DNA of 64,000 nt from Myxococcales bacterium (GTDB taxonomy: Bacteria > Myxococcota_A > Polyangia > Haliangiales > Haliangiaceae). Made by a program: the position numbers and the translations under genes. Location of the stretch: contig JADJGV010000006.1 of assembly GCA_016707895.1 (NCBI GenBank), forward strand, positions 186,001 through 250,000. The letters run 5' to 3'. Position 1 is the first letter of the stretch, and the number at the start of each line of letters is the position of its first letter. Below are positions 38,405 to 47,327 of the stretch, piece after piece. Under the pieces are notes generated by a model. That model ran no database searches. It had not been told where the DNA came from and saw only the letters and a list, made by a program, of their open reading frames with translations.

Positions 38405-39580
38405 TCACCGGGCCAGCTGCGCGCGCAGATCGGCCACCCGGCCCACCGCGACCTCGCGCACGACGTCCACGGCGGCCTCGAAGTCGGCGTCGCTGACCTC
38501 CTTGCGCGGGTCCATCACCACCAGCGGGCGCGCCTGCGCGGCCCAACCGTCGACCATCGCCGCGAGATCGCGCGCGGCCAGCGCGTCGGCGACCGCGGCC
38601 AGCTCGGCGCGGTAGGCGGCGCCGCACGCCGGCGAGGCCAGGCACTTCTGCAAGATCAGCCCGCGCGCGTCGAACACGTCGAGGCTGGGCTCGTGCGGCT
38701 TCCACGACATGTCCATGCCCCACGGGATCAGGTGGAAGCGGTCGCCGGCCGGGTCGTGGTAGGTGCGGAAGTTGTTGGGGCCGAACCGCGTGTAGCAGTA
38801 GCCATCCCACTGCCACACCGCCGCCTCGTAGGCGCAGTAGCGCAAGAACCGGGGTAGATCGATCACCGCGCCGACGTCGGCGGCGAAGCTGGCCGGCGAC
38901 GCGCCGTCAACCGCGGCGAACAGCCGGGTCAGATCCGCGGTGTCGGGCGCGGTGGTGTTGGTCTCGAGCTCGAACCCGCCCTCGCTGCCCGCGGTGAACT
39001 CGGCGCCGTGCTCCTCGTACAGGTTGCCGCCGGCGTCGGCGAACCAGCGGCCGACGAAGTGCTTGTCCTCGGTCTCGAGGTTGACGTACAGGCCGAACGC
39101 CGCGCCGTTGACCGTCACCCACGCCAGGTTGGCGCGCGGCGCGGGCAGCGCGGCGTCGCGGTACAGCTGGTAGGTCAGGCGCTCGGCCACCCACGACGGA
39201 TCCTCGAGCGCGTTGTTGAGCGTCATGCGCGCCAGGCCGTGGAAGCGCTGCCCGGGCACGAACTCGTCGAACTTCAGCTTGAACGGCGCCTTGGCCGACA
39301 GGTCGCGGAAGTTCCACTCGCCCTTGAGGCGCACGCCGACGTCGGCCAGCGTCTCGCCGCCGATCCGCACCGCGCCCCGAGCGTAGGCCCGCGGCTCGGC
39401 CGCCAGCGCCGCCAGCGCGGCGGCGTCGAGGCTGAGCTCGACCTGCAGCACCGTCGCCGGATCGTAGATCGCGGCGCTGGGGTCGACCGGGGGGCCGTCG
39501 GGCGCGCCGCCGTCGGCGCCGCCCTCGGCGCCGCCACCGCACCCGGCCACGATCACGGCGATGGCGACGACCCGGCGCAT
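38405..39580 (-). CDS. CotH-like kinase lipoprotein
   Basis: 391 residues. Lipoprotein signal (MRRVVAIAVIVAGCGGG), lipobox IVAGC. The body matches the CotH family: an N-terminal region with VRLKGEWNFRDLSAKAPFKLKFDEF and the kinase-like MTLNNALEDPSWVAERLTYQLYRD, then a later WDGYCYTRFGPNNF and HLIPWGMDMSWK. CotH proteins are atypical kinase-fold proteins; in spore formers they phosphorylate coat proteins, and in Myxococcota they are often exported. Target is unknown. A minus-strand -10 TACGCT ends eight bases before the ATG. Divergent from the pseudokinase gene. Confidence 0.82.
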   Translation of the reverse strand: MRRVVAIAVIVAGCGGGAEGGADGGAPDGPPVDPSAAIYDPATVLQVELSLDAAALAALAAEPRAYARGAVRIGGETLADVGVRLKGEWNFRDLSAKAPFKLKFDEFVPGQRFHGLARMTLNNALEDPSWVAERLTYQLYRDAALPAPRANLAWVTVNGAAFGLYVNLETEDKHFVGRWFADAGGNLYEEHGAEFTAGSEGGFELETNTTAPDTADLTRLFAAVDGASPASFAADVGAVIDLPRFLRYCAYEAAVWQWDGYCYTRFGPNNFRTYHDPAGDRFHLIPWGMDMSWKPHEPSLDVFDARGLILQKCLASPACGAAYRAELAAVADALAARDLAAMVDGWAAQARPLVVMDPRKEVSDADFEAAVDVVREVAVGRVADLRAQLAR

Positions 39581-39642
39581 GGCCAGCGAGCGTACCCCAG
39601 CGAGCGGCGCGGCGGCGGCGGATGTGATTTGATAGGCGGCGG

Positions 39643-40899
39643 ATGGACGCCTCGGCCCCGACCGCGCTGGTGGTTTCGGCCACCCGGGCCACGTGGTTCG
39701 CGACCCACGGCAGCCACCCCAACGTGGTGCGGGTGCTGGGCGTCCACCACGTCGCGTCGGGGCCGCGGCTGATGCTCGAGCAGGTGAGCGGCCGTGAGCT
39801 GGGCGCCCTGATCGACGCCGCGTTCCCCGAGCGCCTGCCGCTGCCGGAGCTCCTGGCGGTGGCCCGCGACTGCGCCCGCGGCCTGCACTTCCTCCACGAG
39901 CTGCGCGACGCCAAGGGCACCGCGGTGCGGCTGATCCACGGCACGCTGGCGCCGCCGTTGGTGACGATCGGCTTCGACGGCGTGGCGCGGATCGCCGGGC
40001 TCGAGCGGCTGTGCGGCGTGCGCGGCGTGCCGGCGCCCGACCCCGGCTACGCCGCGCCCGAGCAACGCGCCGAGGGCGCCGCGATCGATCGCCGCGCCGA
40101 CGTCTTCGCGCTGGCGGCGATCCTCCTGCGCGCGGCCACCGGCCTGGCGCTGCGCGACGGGCTGATGCCGGTGCCGACCTCGCAGGCGGTGCCGTACGTG
40201 CCGCAGTCGATCGAGGACGTGCTGCGCAAGGCGCTGGCCCCCGACCCCGCGAAGCGCTACCCGTCGGCCGAGGCGCTGCGCGCGGCGCTCGAGCGCTGCG
40301 TCGTCGACGAGGGCCTCGCGGTCGGGCCCGACCGCGTCGCGCACATGGTCAGCCGCTACCTGCCCGACGTGCCGCTGGCGCCGCCCCGGCCCGAGCTGCC
40401 GCCGCGCCCCGACCAGAGCCTGTGGGCCACGGCCGGCGCCGCGCCGGTGCCGCGGTGGATGCCGGTCGACTCGGTGGTCGACACCCGCGAGCCGGCCGCT
40501 GGCAACCCGTTCGACGTGATCTCGGTGGCGGTGCCGCGGCCGCCGATGATCACGCCGGGGCCGCCGCCGCGCAGCAACGTCCCGGCCGCCGCCCCGGTGG
40601 CGCCGACGATGACGGTGGCCGCGCTCGACGAGGCCACCGCGATCGCGCCGGTGCCGGTGCCGCCGCCGGGCAGCGCGCCGCCGCCGATGCCCGCGCCGAT
40701 GCCCGCGCCGATGCCGATGCCGATGGGGCCGTCGGCGGTGGGGCCCGCGCCGATGGCGATGGCGCCGCCGGCGATGCTGATGGCGCTGCCGCCGCCGCCG
40801 CCGCCGCGCCCGCTGTGGCGCGATCCGCTGTTCATCGTCGGCGGCGCGCTGCTGCTGTTCTTCGCGACGCTGATCATCACCTACCTCGCCGCCGGGTGA
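39643..40899 (+). CDS. Membrane Ser/Thr pseudokinase
   Basis: 418 residues. The C-lobe of a Hanks kinase is clear: HGTLAPP where HRDLKPxN belongs, GFDGVARI/AGLE in place of DFG, then PGYAAPEQRAEGAAIDRRADVFALAAILLRAATG. The N-lobe is lost: no glycine loop or catalytic Lys. The catalytic Asp and the metal-binding Asp are both absent, so it should not phosphorylate. It has a long Pro/Ala/Met-rich linker (290-390) and one C-terminal helix (LFIVGGALLLFFATLIITYLAA), so the kinase-like part faces the cytoplasm. Likely a scaffold or allosteric partner of another kinase here. Confidence 0.8.
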   Translation: MDASAPTALVVSATRATWFATHGSHPNVVRVLGVHHVASGPRLMLEQVSGRELGALIDAAFPERLPLPELLAVARDCARGLHFLHELRDAKGTAVRLIHGTLAPPLVTIGFDGVARIAGLERLCGVRGVPAPDPGYAAPEQRAEGAAIDRRADVFALAAILLRAATGLALRDGLMPVPTSQAVPYVPQSIEDVLRKALAPDPAKRYPSAEALRAALERCVVDEGLAVGPDRVAHMVSRYLPDVPLAPPRPELPPRPDQSLWATAGAAPVPRWMPVDSVVDTREPAAGNPFDVISVAVPRPPMITPGPPPRSNVPAAAPVAPTMTVAALDEATAIAPVPVPPPGSAPPPMPAPMPAPMPMPMGPSAVGPAPMAMAPPAMLMALPPPPPPRPLWRDPLFIVGGALLLFFATLIITYLAAG

Positions 40900-40950
40900 G
40901 CGCGTCGGCAGCGCCGCGCGCGCATCCGACGCGGACCTGAAGCGTGTGCA

Positions 40951-41049
40951 GGTTTCGTACAGCGCGTGGAAACCATCACCGGAGGCCCACGCTCGGTCGC
41001 GCCGCCGTCACGCGACCGCTACAATGACGTGATGTCGCCGTCACGCGAC
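40951..41049 (+). promoter_or_regulatory. Promoter region with direct and inverted repeats
   Basis: TACAAT (41020-41025), a 5/6 match to the -10 consensus, lies between two perfect copies of the 14-mer CGCCGTCACGCGAC (41003-41016 and 41036-41049), whose starts are 33 bases apart (about three DNA turns). The first copy sits upstream of the -10, the second lies just after the start site near 41032. Further up is the inverted repeat GGTTTC-N12-GAAACC (40951-40974). A repressor looping across the promoter is likely (inference). Confidence 0.5.
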
Positions 41050-41073
41050 GCCTCCCCTAGCCTCGAGGTCACG

Positions 41074-41766
41074 ATGTCGTTCGCTCGTCTCAGCGCCTGC
41101 CTGGTCCTCGCTCTCTCGCTCGCCGCGTGCGGCGACGACGTCGCGTCGGGCGTCGACGCGCCCGGCCCCGTCGAGTGCACGACGCCGCGCGCGCAGCGCT
41201 ACCTGCCGCTGGCGGTCGGCGCCGCCTGGACCTACCGCGTGACGCCGCTGGTGGGCACGCCGGTCGACAAGAGCAGCACCGTCGAGGCGCTCGAGGACGT
41301 CGGCGGCGCCAAGGCCGGCGTGACCGCGTTCCGGGTGCGCACCGCCAAGACCGACGGCGCGACGGTGAGCTGGCAGGAGGATCGCTGCACCAGCATCACC
41401 CGCCACCGCGAGCAGACCTTCGACCTGGCCAACGTCAAGAACGTCGACACCATCTACACGCCGGACAAGATCCGGATCGACGAGACGCCGGCCCACGTCG
41501 CGATGGGCGCGACCTGGCAGGTCTCGTACACCGAGGTGACCACCGACTCGGCCAACGTCATGACGACGATCGCCAAGGACGAGACCTGGACCGTCGAGGC
41601 CACCGCCGAGTCGGTGACGGTGCCGGCCGGCACGTTCACCGCGATGCGCCTGCACAAGGTGACCTCGGGCGCCGCCGACAAGATGTTCTGGTTCGCCGCC
41701 GGCGTCGGCAAGATCAAGGAAACTGGCGATCAGACCGAAGAGCTGGTCTCGTACACCCTCCCGTGA
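41074..41766 (+). CDS. Lipoprotein, unknown function
   Basis: 230 residues. Signal MSFARLSACLVLALSLAACGDD with lipobox SLAAC. The mature part is one beta-rich domain of the lipoprotein type that carries WTYRVTPLVGTPVDKSS and VTVPAGTFTAMRLHKVTS. It resembles outer-membrane lipoprotein or metal-binding barrel domains, but I do not recognise the family. GAGG lies about seven bases before ATG 41074; an in-frame ATG at 41032 is exactly at the promoter start site. Position after the repeat-bearing promoter suggests tight regulation; the porin gene follows after 27 bases. Confidence 0.65.
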   Translation: MSFARLSACLVLALSLAACGDDVASGVDAPGPVECTTPRAQRYLPLAVGAAWTYRVTPLVGTPVDKSSTVEALEDVGGAKAGVTAFRVRTAKTDGATVSWQEDRCTSITRHREQTFDLANVKNVDTIYTPDKIRIDETPAHVAMGATWQVSYTEVTTDSANVMTTIAKDETWTVEATAESVTVPAGTFTAMRLHKVTSGAADKMFWFAAGVGKIKETGDQTEELVSYTLP

Positions 41767-41793
41767 CGACGCGCTCCCGCGTCGAGGTCGAAG

Positions 41794-42942
41794 ATGCGTA
41801 GCCTGATCGTGATCGCGCTGTCCGTCGCCGCCGCGCACCCGGCGCTGGCCGACGACACCACCGCCGACGCCGACGCCGCGGCGCTGGCCGCCGCCAGGAA
41901 GCAGAAGAAGAAGGCCAAGGACGAGGCCAAGCGCAAGCAGGGCGACACGCTCGAGGTCCACGGCCGGGTCTTCGCGCGCGGCGCCGCGGCCAAGGAGGAG
42001 ACCGCGCTCGGCGCCGGCGCGTGGACCAGCGAGCTGACGCTGGCGAGCGCGCGGATCGGCGTCGACTACCAGTGGCGCGAGCAGCTGCGGGCCAAGCTGT
42101 CGTACGAGGCGGCGAAGTCGAGCGTCCGCGACGCCTACGTCGAGCTCGACCTCGATCACGGCCTGCGGCTGCGCGCCGGCCGGATGAAGCTGCCGGTCGG
42201 CGCGATCGAGCAGACCTCGTCGTGGACGCTGCCGACGATCGGCCGCGGCATGGTCGCGGACGTCGTCGCCGACGGGCTGGGCGCGACCGGCCGCCGCAGC
42301 GCGATGGAGCTGCGCTGGAAGAGCAAGGGCCCGGCCCGGCCGTCGGTGACGCTCGCGGTGGCCCAGGGCGTCCGCACCGCGGGCGGCCAGCAGCCCGGGC
42401 TGGTCGACGAGGGCGGCGGCCTGACCGTCGCGGCGCGGGTCGGCGTCGAGCCGTGCCCGAGCTACCGCGTCGCCGCGGTCGGCGCGTCGCGCGTCGTCAA
42501 CTACGGCAGCGACGTCGCGCGCTACTGGAACGCCGGGCTCGAGCTCGAGGTCGACCTGACCGACGCCGGCGCCGGCCTGCGGCTGTGGGGCGACGCGATG
42601 TACGGCACCAGCCACCTCGGCGCGGCGACGCTCGGCGACGCCGATCGCCCGTTCGCCGCCGCGGCGCTGACCGCCGGCTACCGTTTCGGCGGCGCCGACA
42701 GCGGCGCGCGCTACGTCGAGCCGTACCTGGGCGCGGGCTGGTTCAACCCGATCGCCGATCGCAAGCGCGACGACACCGCCGAGGTCGTGGTCGGCGTCGC
42801 CGGCGGCCTGTGGAAGCGCTGGCGGGTCCAGGCCCAGTTCGCCTACCAGAACGCCAAGGCGCTGCGCCCGGCCGGCCTGCTCGGCACCGCCGACGTCAAC
42901 GACCGCCAGGCGGTCGCGGTGCAGCTCGGCACGGCCTTCTAG
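41794..42942 (+). CDS. Porin, phosphate-selective OprO/OprP-like
   Basis: 382 residues. Signal peptide to about residue 20 (HPALA|DD), then a charged helical stretch (AARKQKKKAKDEAKRKQ), as seen at the N-terminus of OprO/P porins, then alternating beta strands of a barrel ending in aromatic-rich strands and a terminal Phe. Features such as FARG..LASARIGVDYQW and the RLRAGRMKLPVGAIEQ strand fit the phosphate-selective porin family. It should form an outer-membrane channel; substrate selectivity is uncertain. It shares a transcription unit with the lipoprotein upstream and ends four bases into the 3-prime end of the convergent gene. Confidence 0.7.
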   Translation: MRSLIVIALSVAAAHPALADDTTADADAAALAAARKQKKKAKDEAKRKQGDTLEVHGRVFARGAAAKEETALGAGAWTSELTLASARIGVDYQWREQLRAKLSYEAAKSSVRDAYVELDLDHGLRLRAGRMKLPVGAIEQTSSWTLPTIGRGMVADVVADGLGATGRRSAMELRWKSKGPARPSVTLAVAQGVRTAGGQQPGLVDEGGGLTVAARVGVEPCPSYRVAAVGASRVVNYGSDVARYWNAGLELEVDLTDAGAGLRLWGDAMYGTSHLGAATLGDADRPFAAAALTAGYRFGGADSGARYVEPYLGAGWFNPIADRKRDDTAEVVVGVAGGLWKRWRVQAQFAYQNAKALRPAGLLGTADVNDRQAVAVQLGTAF

Positions 42943-44363
42943 CCGCCGAGGCGGGTCATCAGCTGGCGGGCGGCGGGCGAGCCGGGATCGATCGCCAGCA
43001 CCTCGCGCAGGTGCCAGCGCGCGCTGTCGGGATCGCGATCGGCGATGCACAGGAGCGCCAGCGCGACCAGCGCGCGCGGCCAGGGGCGGACGCCGGCGGT
43101 GGCGGCGGTGGCGACCTTGCGCTCGCGGCGCGCGGCGGCCGCGGCGTCGGCGCCGCCGATCACCTCGACGCGGTAGCGGGCCCACGCCAGGCCGGTCTCG
43201 TAGTCGGGGTGGCCGGGGTGGAGGCGGGCCGCGGTCGCGGCCTCGGACAGCGCCCGGTGCGGATCGCCGGCGGCGAGCGCGTGCTGGGCGCGGGCGTAGG
43301 CCTCGCCCGCGGTCCGGGTGGCGGTGGCGTCGATCGCCCACGACGTCCGGATCTCGGACCAGTGGTCGCGCAGCCAGTCGTTGTAGCGACCGCGCGACGC
43401 GATGTCGAGCAGCACCTTCTTGGCGCGCTCGATCTGATCCCAGGCCGGCGCCGCCAGCGCGGCGCAGTCGCCGAGATCGTGGGCGCTGGTCGCGGCCAGG
43501 CCGTAGCGGCGCTCGAGCAACGCCACCGCCGCCATGACGTGCTCGGTCTCGGCCGCCGGCGACACCTCGAGCACGTCGTAGAAGGTGCCGCGATCGAGCC
43601 GCGCCGCGCGGGCCCGCAGGTGGGCGCGCAGCTCGCGCAACGCCCGCCGCGCCGGCGTCGCGGCGTCGATCGGCTCGGGCGAGAACGTCACCGCGCCGAG
43701 CGACGCCAGCACCCACAACAGGCGCGCGGTGGCGTAGGGCTCGAGCGGCCCGGCCCGCACCACGGTCTGGACCGTCCGGGTCCCGGACAGCTGGCCGAGG
43801 GTCTCGATCTCGGGGACGATCAGCGCCCGCGCCGCCCGCAGCTCGGCGACCACGTCGGTCGCGGTCGCGTAGCTGTGGGCGTGCCAGCGCAGCGCCGCGC
43901 GCGCCAGCTCGACGTCGACGGCGCGGCCCGCCGCGGTCACCATCGCCGCCGGCGCGTCGGCCGGCAGGTCGAGCGCGCGCCGCGCCAGCGCCGGCGACAG
44001 GCCCGCGGCCAGCCGCATCCGGGCGGCCGCGTCGATCGCCGCCGCCAGCTCGGCCGCGGTCGCGCCGGGCGAACACAGCGGGATCCGGCACGCGGTGGCG
44101 TGGCCCGCGGCGGCGGCGGTCAACCCGAGGCCGAGGATCCCGGGCGGCGGATCGAGCGCGCGCCACGCCTCGACCGCCGCCGCCAGCGCCGCGCCGTCGC
44201 CGTCGGCGTCGACCACCACCACGTCGGGCAGCGGCGTCAGCCCCGGGTCGGGGCCCGCCGCGTGGGCCGCCGACCAGCGCACGTCGCGCCCCAGCCGCTC
44301 GAGCCCCTCTTGCGTCGGGATCCCGAGTCCAACATCAGCCAGCGCGAGGAGCACGCGCGTCAC
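42939..44363 (-). CDS. Receiver-like / J-domain-like cytoplasmic protein
   Basis: 474 residues. N-terminal CheY-like fold without a complete acidic pocket (VTRVLLALADVGLGIP, LPDVVVVDADGDG). A middle DUF4388-like region is seen around LGQLSGTRTVQTVVRAGPLEPYATARLLWVL. A J-like region is at TFYDVLEVSPAAETEHVMAAVALLERRYGL, but the HPD tripeptide needed to stimulate DnaK is absent. A TPR-like C-terminus (ALAAGDPHRALSEAATAARLHPGHPDY) completes it. This receiver-DUF4388-J layout is common in Myxococcota signalling; function is unknown. GTG 44363 is chosen from the -10 TACGAT (44373-44378) nine bases upstream. Confidence 0.6.
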   Translation of the reverse strand: MTRVLLALADVGLGIPTQEGLERLGRDVRWSAAHAAGPDPGLTPLPDVVVVDADGDGAALAAAVEAWRALDPPPGILGLGLTAAAAGHATACRIPLCSPGATAAELAAAIDAAARMRLAAGLSPALARRALDLPADAPAAMVTAAGRAVDVELARAALRWHAHSYATATDVVAELRAARALIVPEIETLGQLSGTRTVQTVVRAGPLEPYATARLLWVLASLGAVTFSPEPIDAATPARRALRELRAHLRARAARLDRGTFYDVLEVSPAAETEHVMAAVALLERRYGLAATSAHDLGDCAALAAPAWDQIERAKKVLLDIASRGRYNDWLRDHWSEIRTSWAIDATATRTAGEAYARAQHALAAGDPHRALSEAATAARLHPGHPDYETGLAWARYRVEVIGGADAAAAARRERKVATAATAGVRPWPRALVALALLCIADRDPDSARWHLREVLAIDPGSPAARQLMTRLGG

Positions 44364-44420
44364 GCCCGGCCGATCGTACACCCGCCGATCCCCCCGCCCC
44401 AACAAACCCGCCCAACTCCC

Positions 44421-45752
44421 TCACCGCAGCAGCACCAGCTCCTCCGCCACCGTCGGGTGCACCGCGAACGTCCGATCGAAGTCGGCCTTCGTCGCGCCCA
44501 TCGTGACCGCGATCGCCGCCGCCTGCACGATCTCCGGCGCGTCCGGCGCCACCATGTGCACGCCGAGCACGCGGTCGCTGGCCGCGTCGACCACCAGCTT
44601 CAGCAGCACCGGCTCGTCGCGGCCGCTGAGCGTGTGCTTCATCGGCCGGAACCGGGTCTGGAAGACCCGCACGGCGTGGCCGCGCTCACGCGCGCCGGCC
44701 TCGGTGAGGCCGACGGTGGCGGCCGCGGGCTGGGCGAACACCGCGGTGGCGATCAGGTCGTGGACCACCTGGACCGGCTTGCCGCCGAAGACGGTGTCGG
44801 CGAACGCGTGGCCCTCGCGGATCGCCACCGGCGTCAGCGCGACCCGCCCGGTCACGTCGCCGACCGCGTAGATGTGCGGCACCGAGGTGCGGCTCCAGGC
44901 GTCGACGACGATCGCGCCGCGGGCGTCGACCACCACGCCGGCCGCCTCGAGCCCGAGCCCCGCGGTCGCGGGCGCGCGCCCGGTCGCCGCCATCGCCAGG
45001 TCGGCGATCACCGGCTCGCCGTCGAGCTCGAGCGCCAGCCGATCGCCGTCGGCGCGCAGCGCCCGCGGCGCGCCGCCCGGGCGCAGCGTCACGCCGGCCC
45101 GGGCCAGCCCGTCCTGCACCGCCGCGCGCAGATCGTCGTCGAAGCCCGGCAGCACCCGCGCGCCCTTGTGCACCAGCGTCACCGCCGCGCCGAGGCCGCG
45201 GAAGATGTGCGCGAACTCGACCCCGATGTAGCCGCCGCCGACGATCACCACGTGGTCGGGCAGCGCCGGCAGGTGGAACGCCTGATCCGAGGTGATGAAC
45301 CGCTCGCCGCCCGGGATCGCCGGCACCTTGGGCCGCCCGCCGGTGGCGATCAGCACGTGGCGCGCCCGCACCCGCTGGTCGCCGACGGCGACGGTGTGGG
45401 CGTCGACCAGCCGCGCGCGCGCCGCGTGGATCGTCACGCCGGCCTTCTCGAGGTTGCCCCGGTACAGCCCCGACAGCCGCGCGATCTCGCGATCCTTGGC
45501 GGCGATCAGCGCGCCCCAGTCGTGGCGCGCGCCGTCGACGGTCCAGCCGAACCCGGCGGCGTCGGCGAACGCGTGCGCGAACTCGCTGGCGTAGACCATC
45601 AGCTTCTTGGGCACGCAGCCGCGGATGACGCAGGTGCCGCCCAGCCGATCGTCCTCGGCGATCGCCACCGTGGCCCCGTGGGTGGCGGCGATCCGCGCGG
45701 CGCGCACGCCGCCCGAGCCGCCGCCGATGACGAACAGGTCGACGTCGGTCAC
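44421..45752 (-). CDS. gor: Glutathione-disulfide reductase (pyridine nucleotide-disulfide oxidoreductase)
   Basis: 443 residues. FAD-binding GGGSGGVRAAR, redox active motif GGTCVIRGCVPKKL (Cys-x4-Cys), NADPH-binding GGGYIGVEFA, and the C-terminal His-Pro pair in FAVHPTVAEELV that acts as catalytic base. The Thr-Cys-Val-x-Arg-Gly-Cys pattern and FAVHPT are those of glutathione reductase rather than lipoamide dehydrogenase or mercuric reductase. It reduces GSSG with NADPH in the cytoplasm. GTG at 45752 overlaps the stop of the tandem DsbA gene, so both are in one operon. Confidence 0.85.
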   Translation of the reverse strand: MTDVDLFVIGGGSGGVRAARIAATHGATVAIAEDDRLGGTCVIRGCVPKKLMVYASEFAHAFADAAGFGWTVDGARHDWGALIAAKDREIARLSGLYRGNLEKAGVTIHAARARLVDAHTVAVGDQRVRARHVLIATGGRPKVPAIPGGERFITSDQAFHLPALPDHVVIVGGGYIGVEFAHIFRGLGAAVTLVHKGARVLPGFDDDLRAAVQDGLARAGVTLRPGGAPRALRADGDRLALELDGEPVIADLAMAATGRAPATAGLGLEAAGVVVDARGAIVVDAWSRTSVPHIYAVGDVTGRVALTPVAIREGHAFADTVFGGKPVQVVHDLIATAVFAQPAAATVGLTEAGARERGHAVRVFQTRFRPMKHTLSGRDEPVLLKLVVDAASDRVLGVHMVAPDAPEIVQAAAIAVTMGATKADFDRTFAVHPTVAEELVLLR

Positions 45753-47254
45753 GGCAGGTCGATCCCGCGATCGGCGCACACCCCGCGCACCAGCGCCGCC
45801 GCCGCGTCGCGCAGCCGCGCCGCCAGCCGGCGGGCGTCGGCCCCGTCGCCGGCGCGGCACGCCGCCACCACCATCCGCACCCGCTCGACCGCGCCCGGCT
45901 CGATGCCCAGCCCGGCGCGCGCCAGCTGCCGCGGATCGCCGAGCTCGGTGTGCTCGGCGCCCAGGCCGATCACGCCGTAGACGTCGCCGGGCGCGACGCC
46001 GCGGGCGATCAGGCTCCGGGCGCGCTCGAGCTCGGCCGCCACCACCGCCTCGAGCTCGTCGGCCTTGACCATGCCGGGCAGCGCCTGGCCGTTGACGAAC
46101 AACGTCGGCGTGGCGTTGGCGCCCAAGGACAGCGCCGCCGCCGCGTCGGCCAGCACCGCGTCCTTGTGGCGGTGATCGTCGAGCGCCGCCGCCAGCGCCG
46201 CGACGTCGAGCCCGGCCAGCGCGCCGCGCTCGAGCAGCACCGCCCGCGACAGCCCGCCCCGGCTCGCCGCGAACACCTGATCGTGGAACGGCCAGAACTT
46301 GCCCTGGCGGCCGGCCTCGACCGCGGCCTCCGCCGCGAGGTCGGCGCCGGCGTGCATCGGCAGCGGCAGGTGGCGATAGATCAGCCGCACGTCGGCGGCG
46401 TGGGCCGCCTGCACGCCATCGAGCACCGGCGCCTGATCGCCGCAGTACGGGCACAGGAAGTCGCTCCACATCACGATCGTCACCGCGGCGTCGGCGGGGC
46501 CGCGCTGGTGCCCCGGCAGCCCCAGACCGATCCGGTAGCTGGCGCTGCGCGACAGCGTCGCGGCCTCGGGCGCGACGACCGCGCTGTCGGCGCCGGCCCG
46601 GCCGCCGGCGGTGAGCTGGGCGTAGCGATCGCCCTCGCCCCCCGCCTCGCGCGCGCGGGCCAGCTCCTCGCCGACCACCCGCAGGAACGTCGACAGCGGC
46701 ATCGCGCCGGCGATCGGGCGGCCGTTGACGAAGAACGCCGGCGTGCCGGTGATGCCCAGCCCGCGCCCGACCGCCAGCTCGGCCAGCACCGCCGCGCGCG
46801 CGCGCCCGCTGTCGAGCTCGTCCCGGAAGCGCGCGAGGTCGAGGCCCAGCTCGACCGCGAACAGCTCGACGGTGGCGCGATCGACCTGGCCGCGCACCGC
46901 GAACAGGCGATCGTGCATCGGCCAGAACCGCCCCTGGCGCGCCGCCGCCAGCGCCGCCTCCGACGCCAGCGTGCCGGTGTCCTCGTCGAGCGGCAGCGGC
47001 CGGTAGACCCAGCGCAGCTGCCCCGGGTACTGCCGCTCGAGGTGCGCGACCACGGCCTGCGCGCGGTTGCAGTAGCCGCAGGCGAAGTCGGAGAACTCGA
47101 CGATCGTCACCGGGGCGTCGGCCGGGCCGCGCCGGGGCGCGTCGTCGAGCGCGACCGCGTAGATGGCGTCGGGATCGAACCCGGGCGCGGCGCCCGCGGG
47201 GGCCGCCAGCGCGCCGAGCGCGGCGACCGTCAGGATCAAGGGGGCGAGGCGCAC
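45749..47254 (-). CDS. Tandem DsbA-like thiol oxidoreductase
   Basis: 501 residues, two complete DsbA-like thioredoxin folds in one exported chain. Domain 1 (about 35-210) has CGYC in FSDFACGYCNRAQ and cis-Pro in GTPAFFVNG; domain 2 (about 245-410) has CPYC in WSDFLCPYCGDQ and TPTLFVNG. A signal peptide ends near residue 22 (GAAPGF). Each half resembles DsbA/DsbG-type enzymes, so it is probably a periplasmic disulfide catalyst. A C-terminal helical extension (about 415-501) has two Cys and no known family. GTG 47254 is preceded by -10 TAGCCT. Fusion of two DsbA domains is uncommon. Confidence 0.82.
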   Translation of the reverse strand: MRLAPLILTVAALGALAAPAGAAPGFDPDAIYAVALDDAPRRGPADAPVTIVEFSDFACGYCNRAQAVVAHLERQYPGQLRWVYRPLPLDEDTGTLASEAALAAARQGRFWPMHDRLFAVRGQVDRATVELFAVELGLDLARFRDELDSGRARAAVLAELAVGRGLGITGTPAFFVNGRPIAGAMPLSTFLRVVGEELARAREAGGEGDRYAQLTAGGRAGADSAVVAPEAATLSRSASYRIGLGLPGHQRGPADAAVTIVMWSDFLCPYCGDQAPVLDGVQAAHAADVRLIYRHLPLPMHAGADLAAEAAVEAGRQGKFWPFHDQVFAASRGGLSRAVLLERGALAGLDVAALAAALDDHRHKDAVLADAAAALSLGANATPTLFVNGQALPGMVKADELEAVVAAELERARSLIARGVAPGDVYGVIGLGAEHTELGDPRQLARAGLGIEPGAVERVRMVVAACRAGDGADARRLAARLRDAAAALVRGVCADRGIDLP

Positions 47255-47260
47255 CGGCCG

Positions 47261-47266
47261 AGGCTA
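47261..47266 (-). promoter_or_regulatory. -10 box TAGCCT, leaderless promoter
   Basis: TAGCCT ends six bases before the GTG at 47254 of the DsbA-gor operon. No Shine-Dalgarno sequence is visible. Confidence 0.4.
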
Positions 47267-47327
47267 CCCCGCGGGCCGGCGGCGCGCACGCGCCGGTCCC
47301 CGCTCGCCGACCGCCAGCGCGGCTGGG

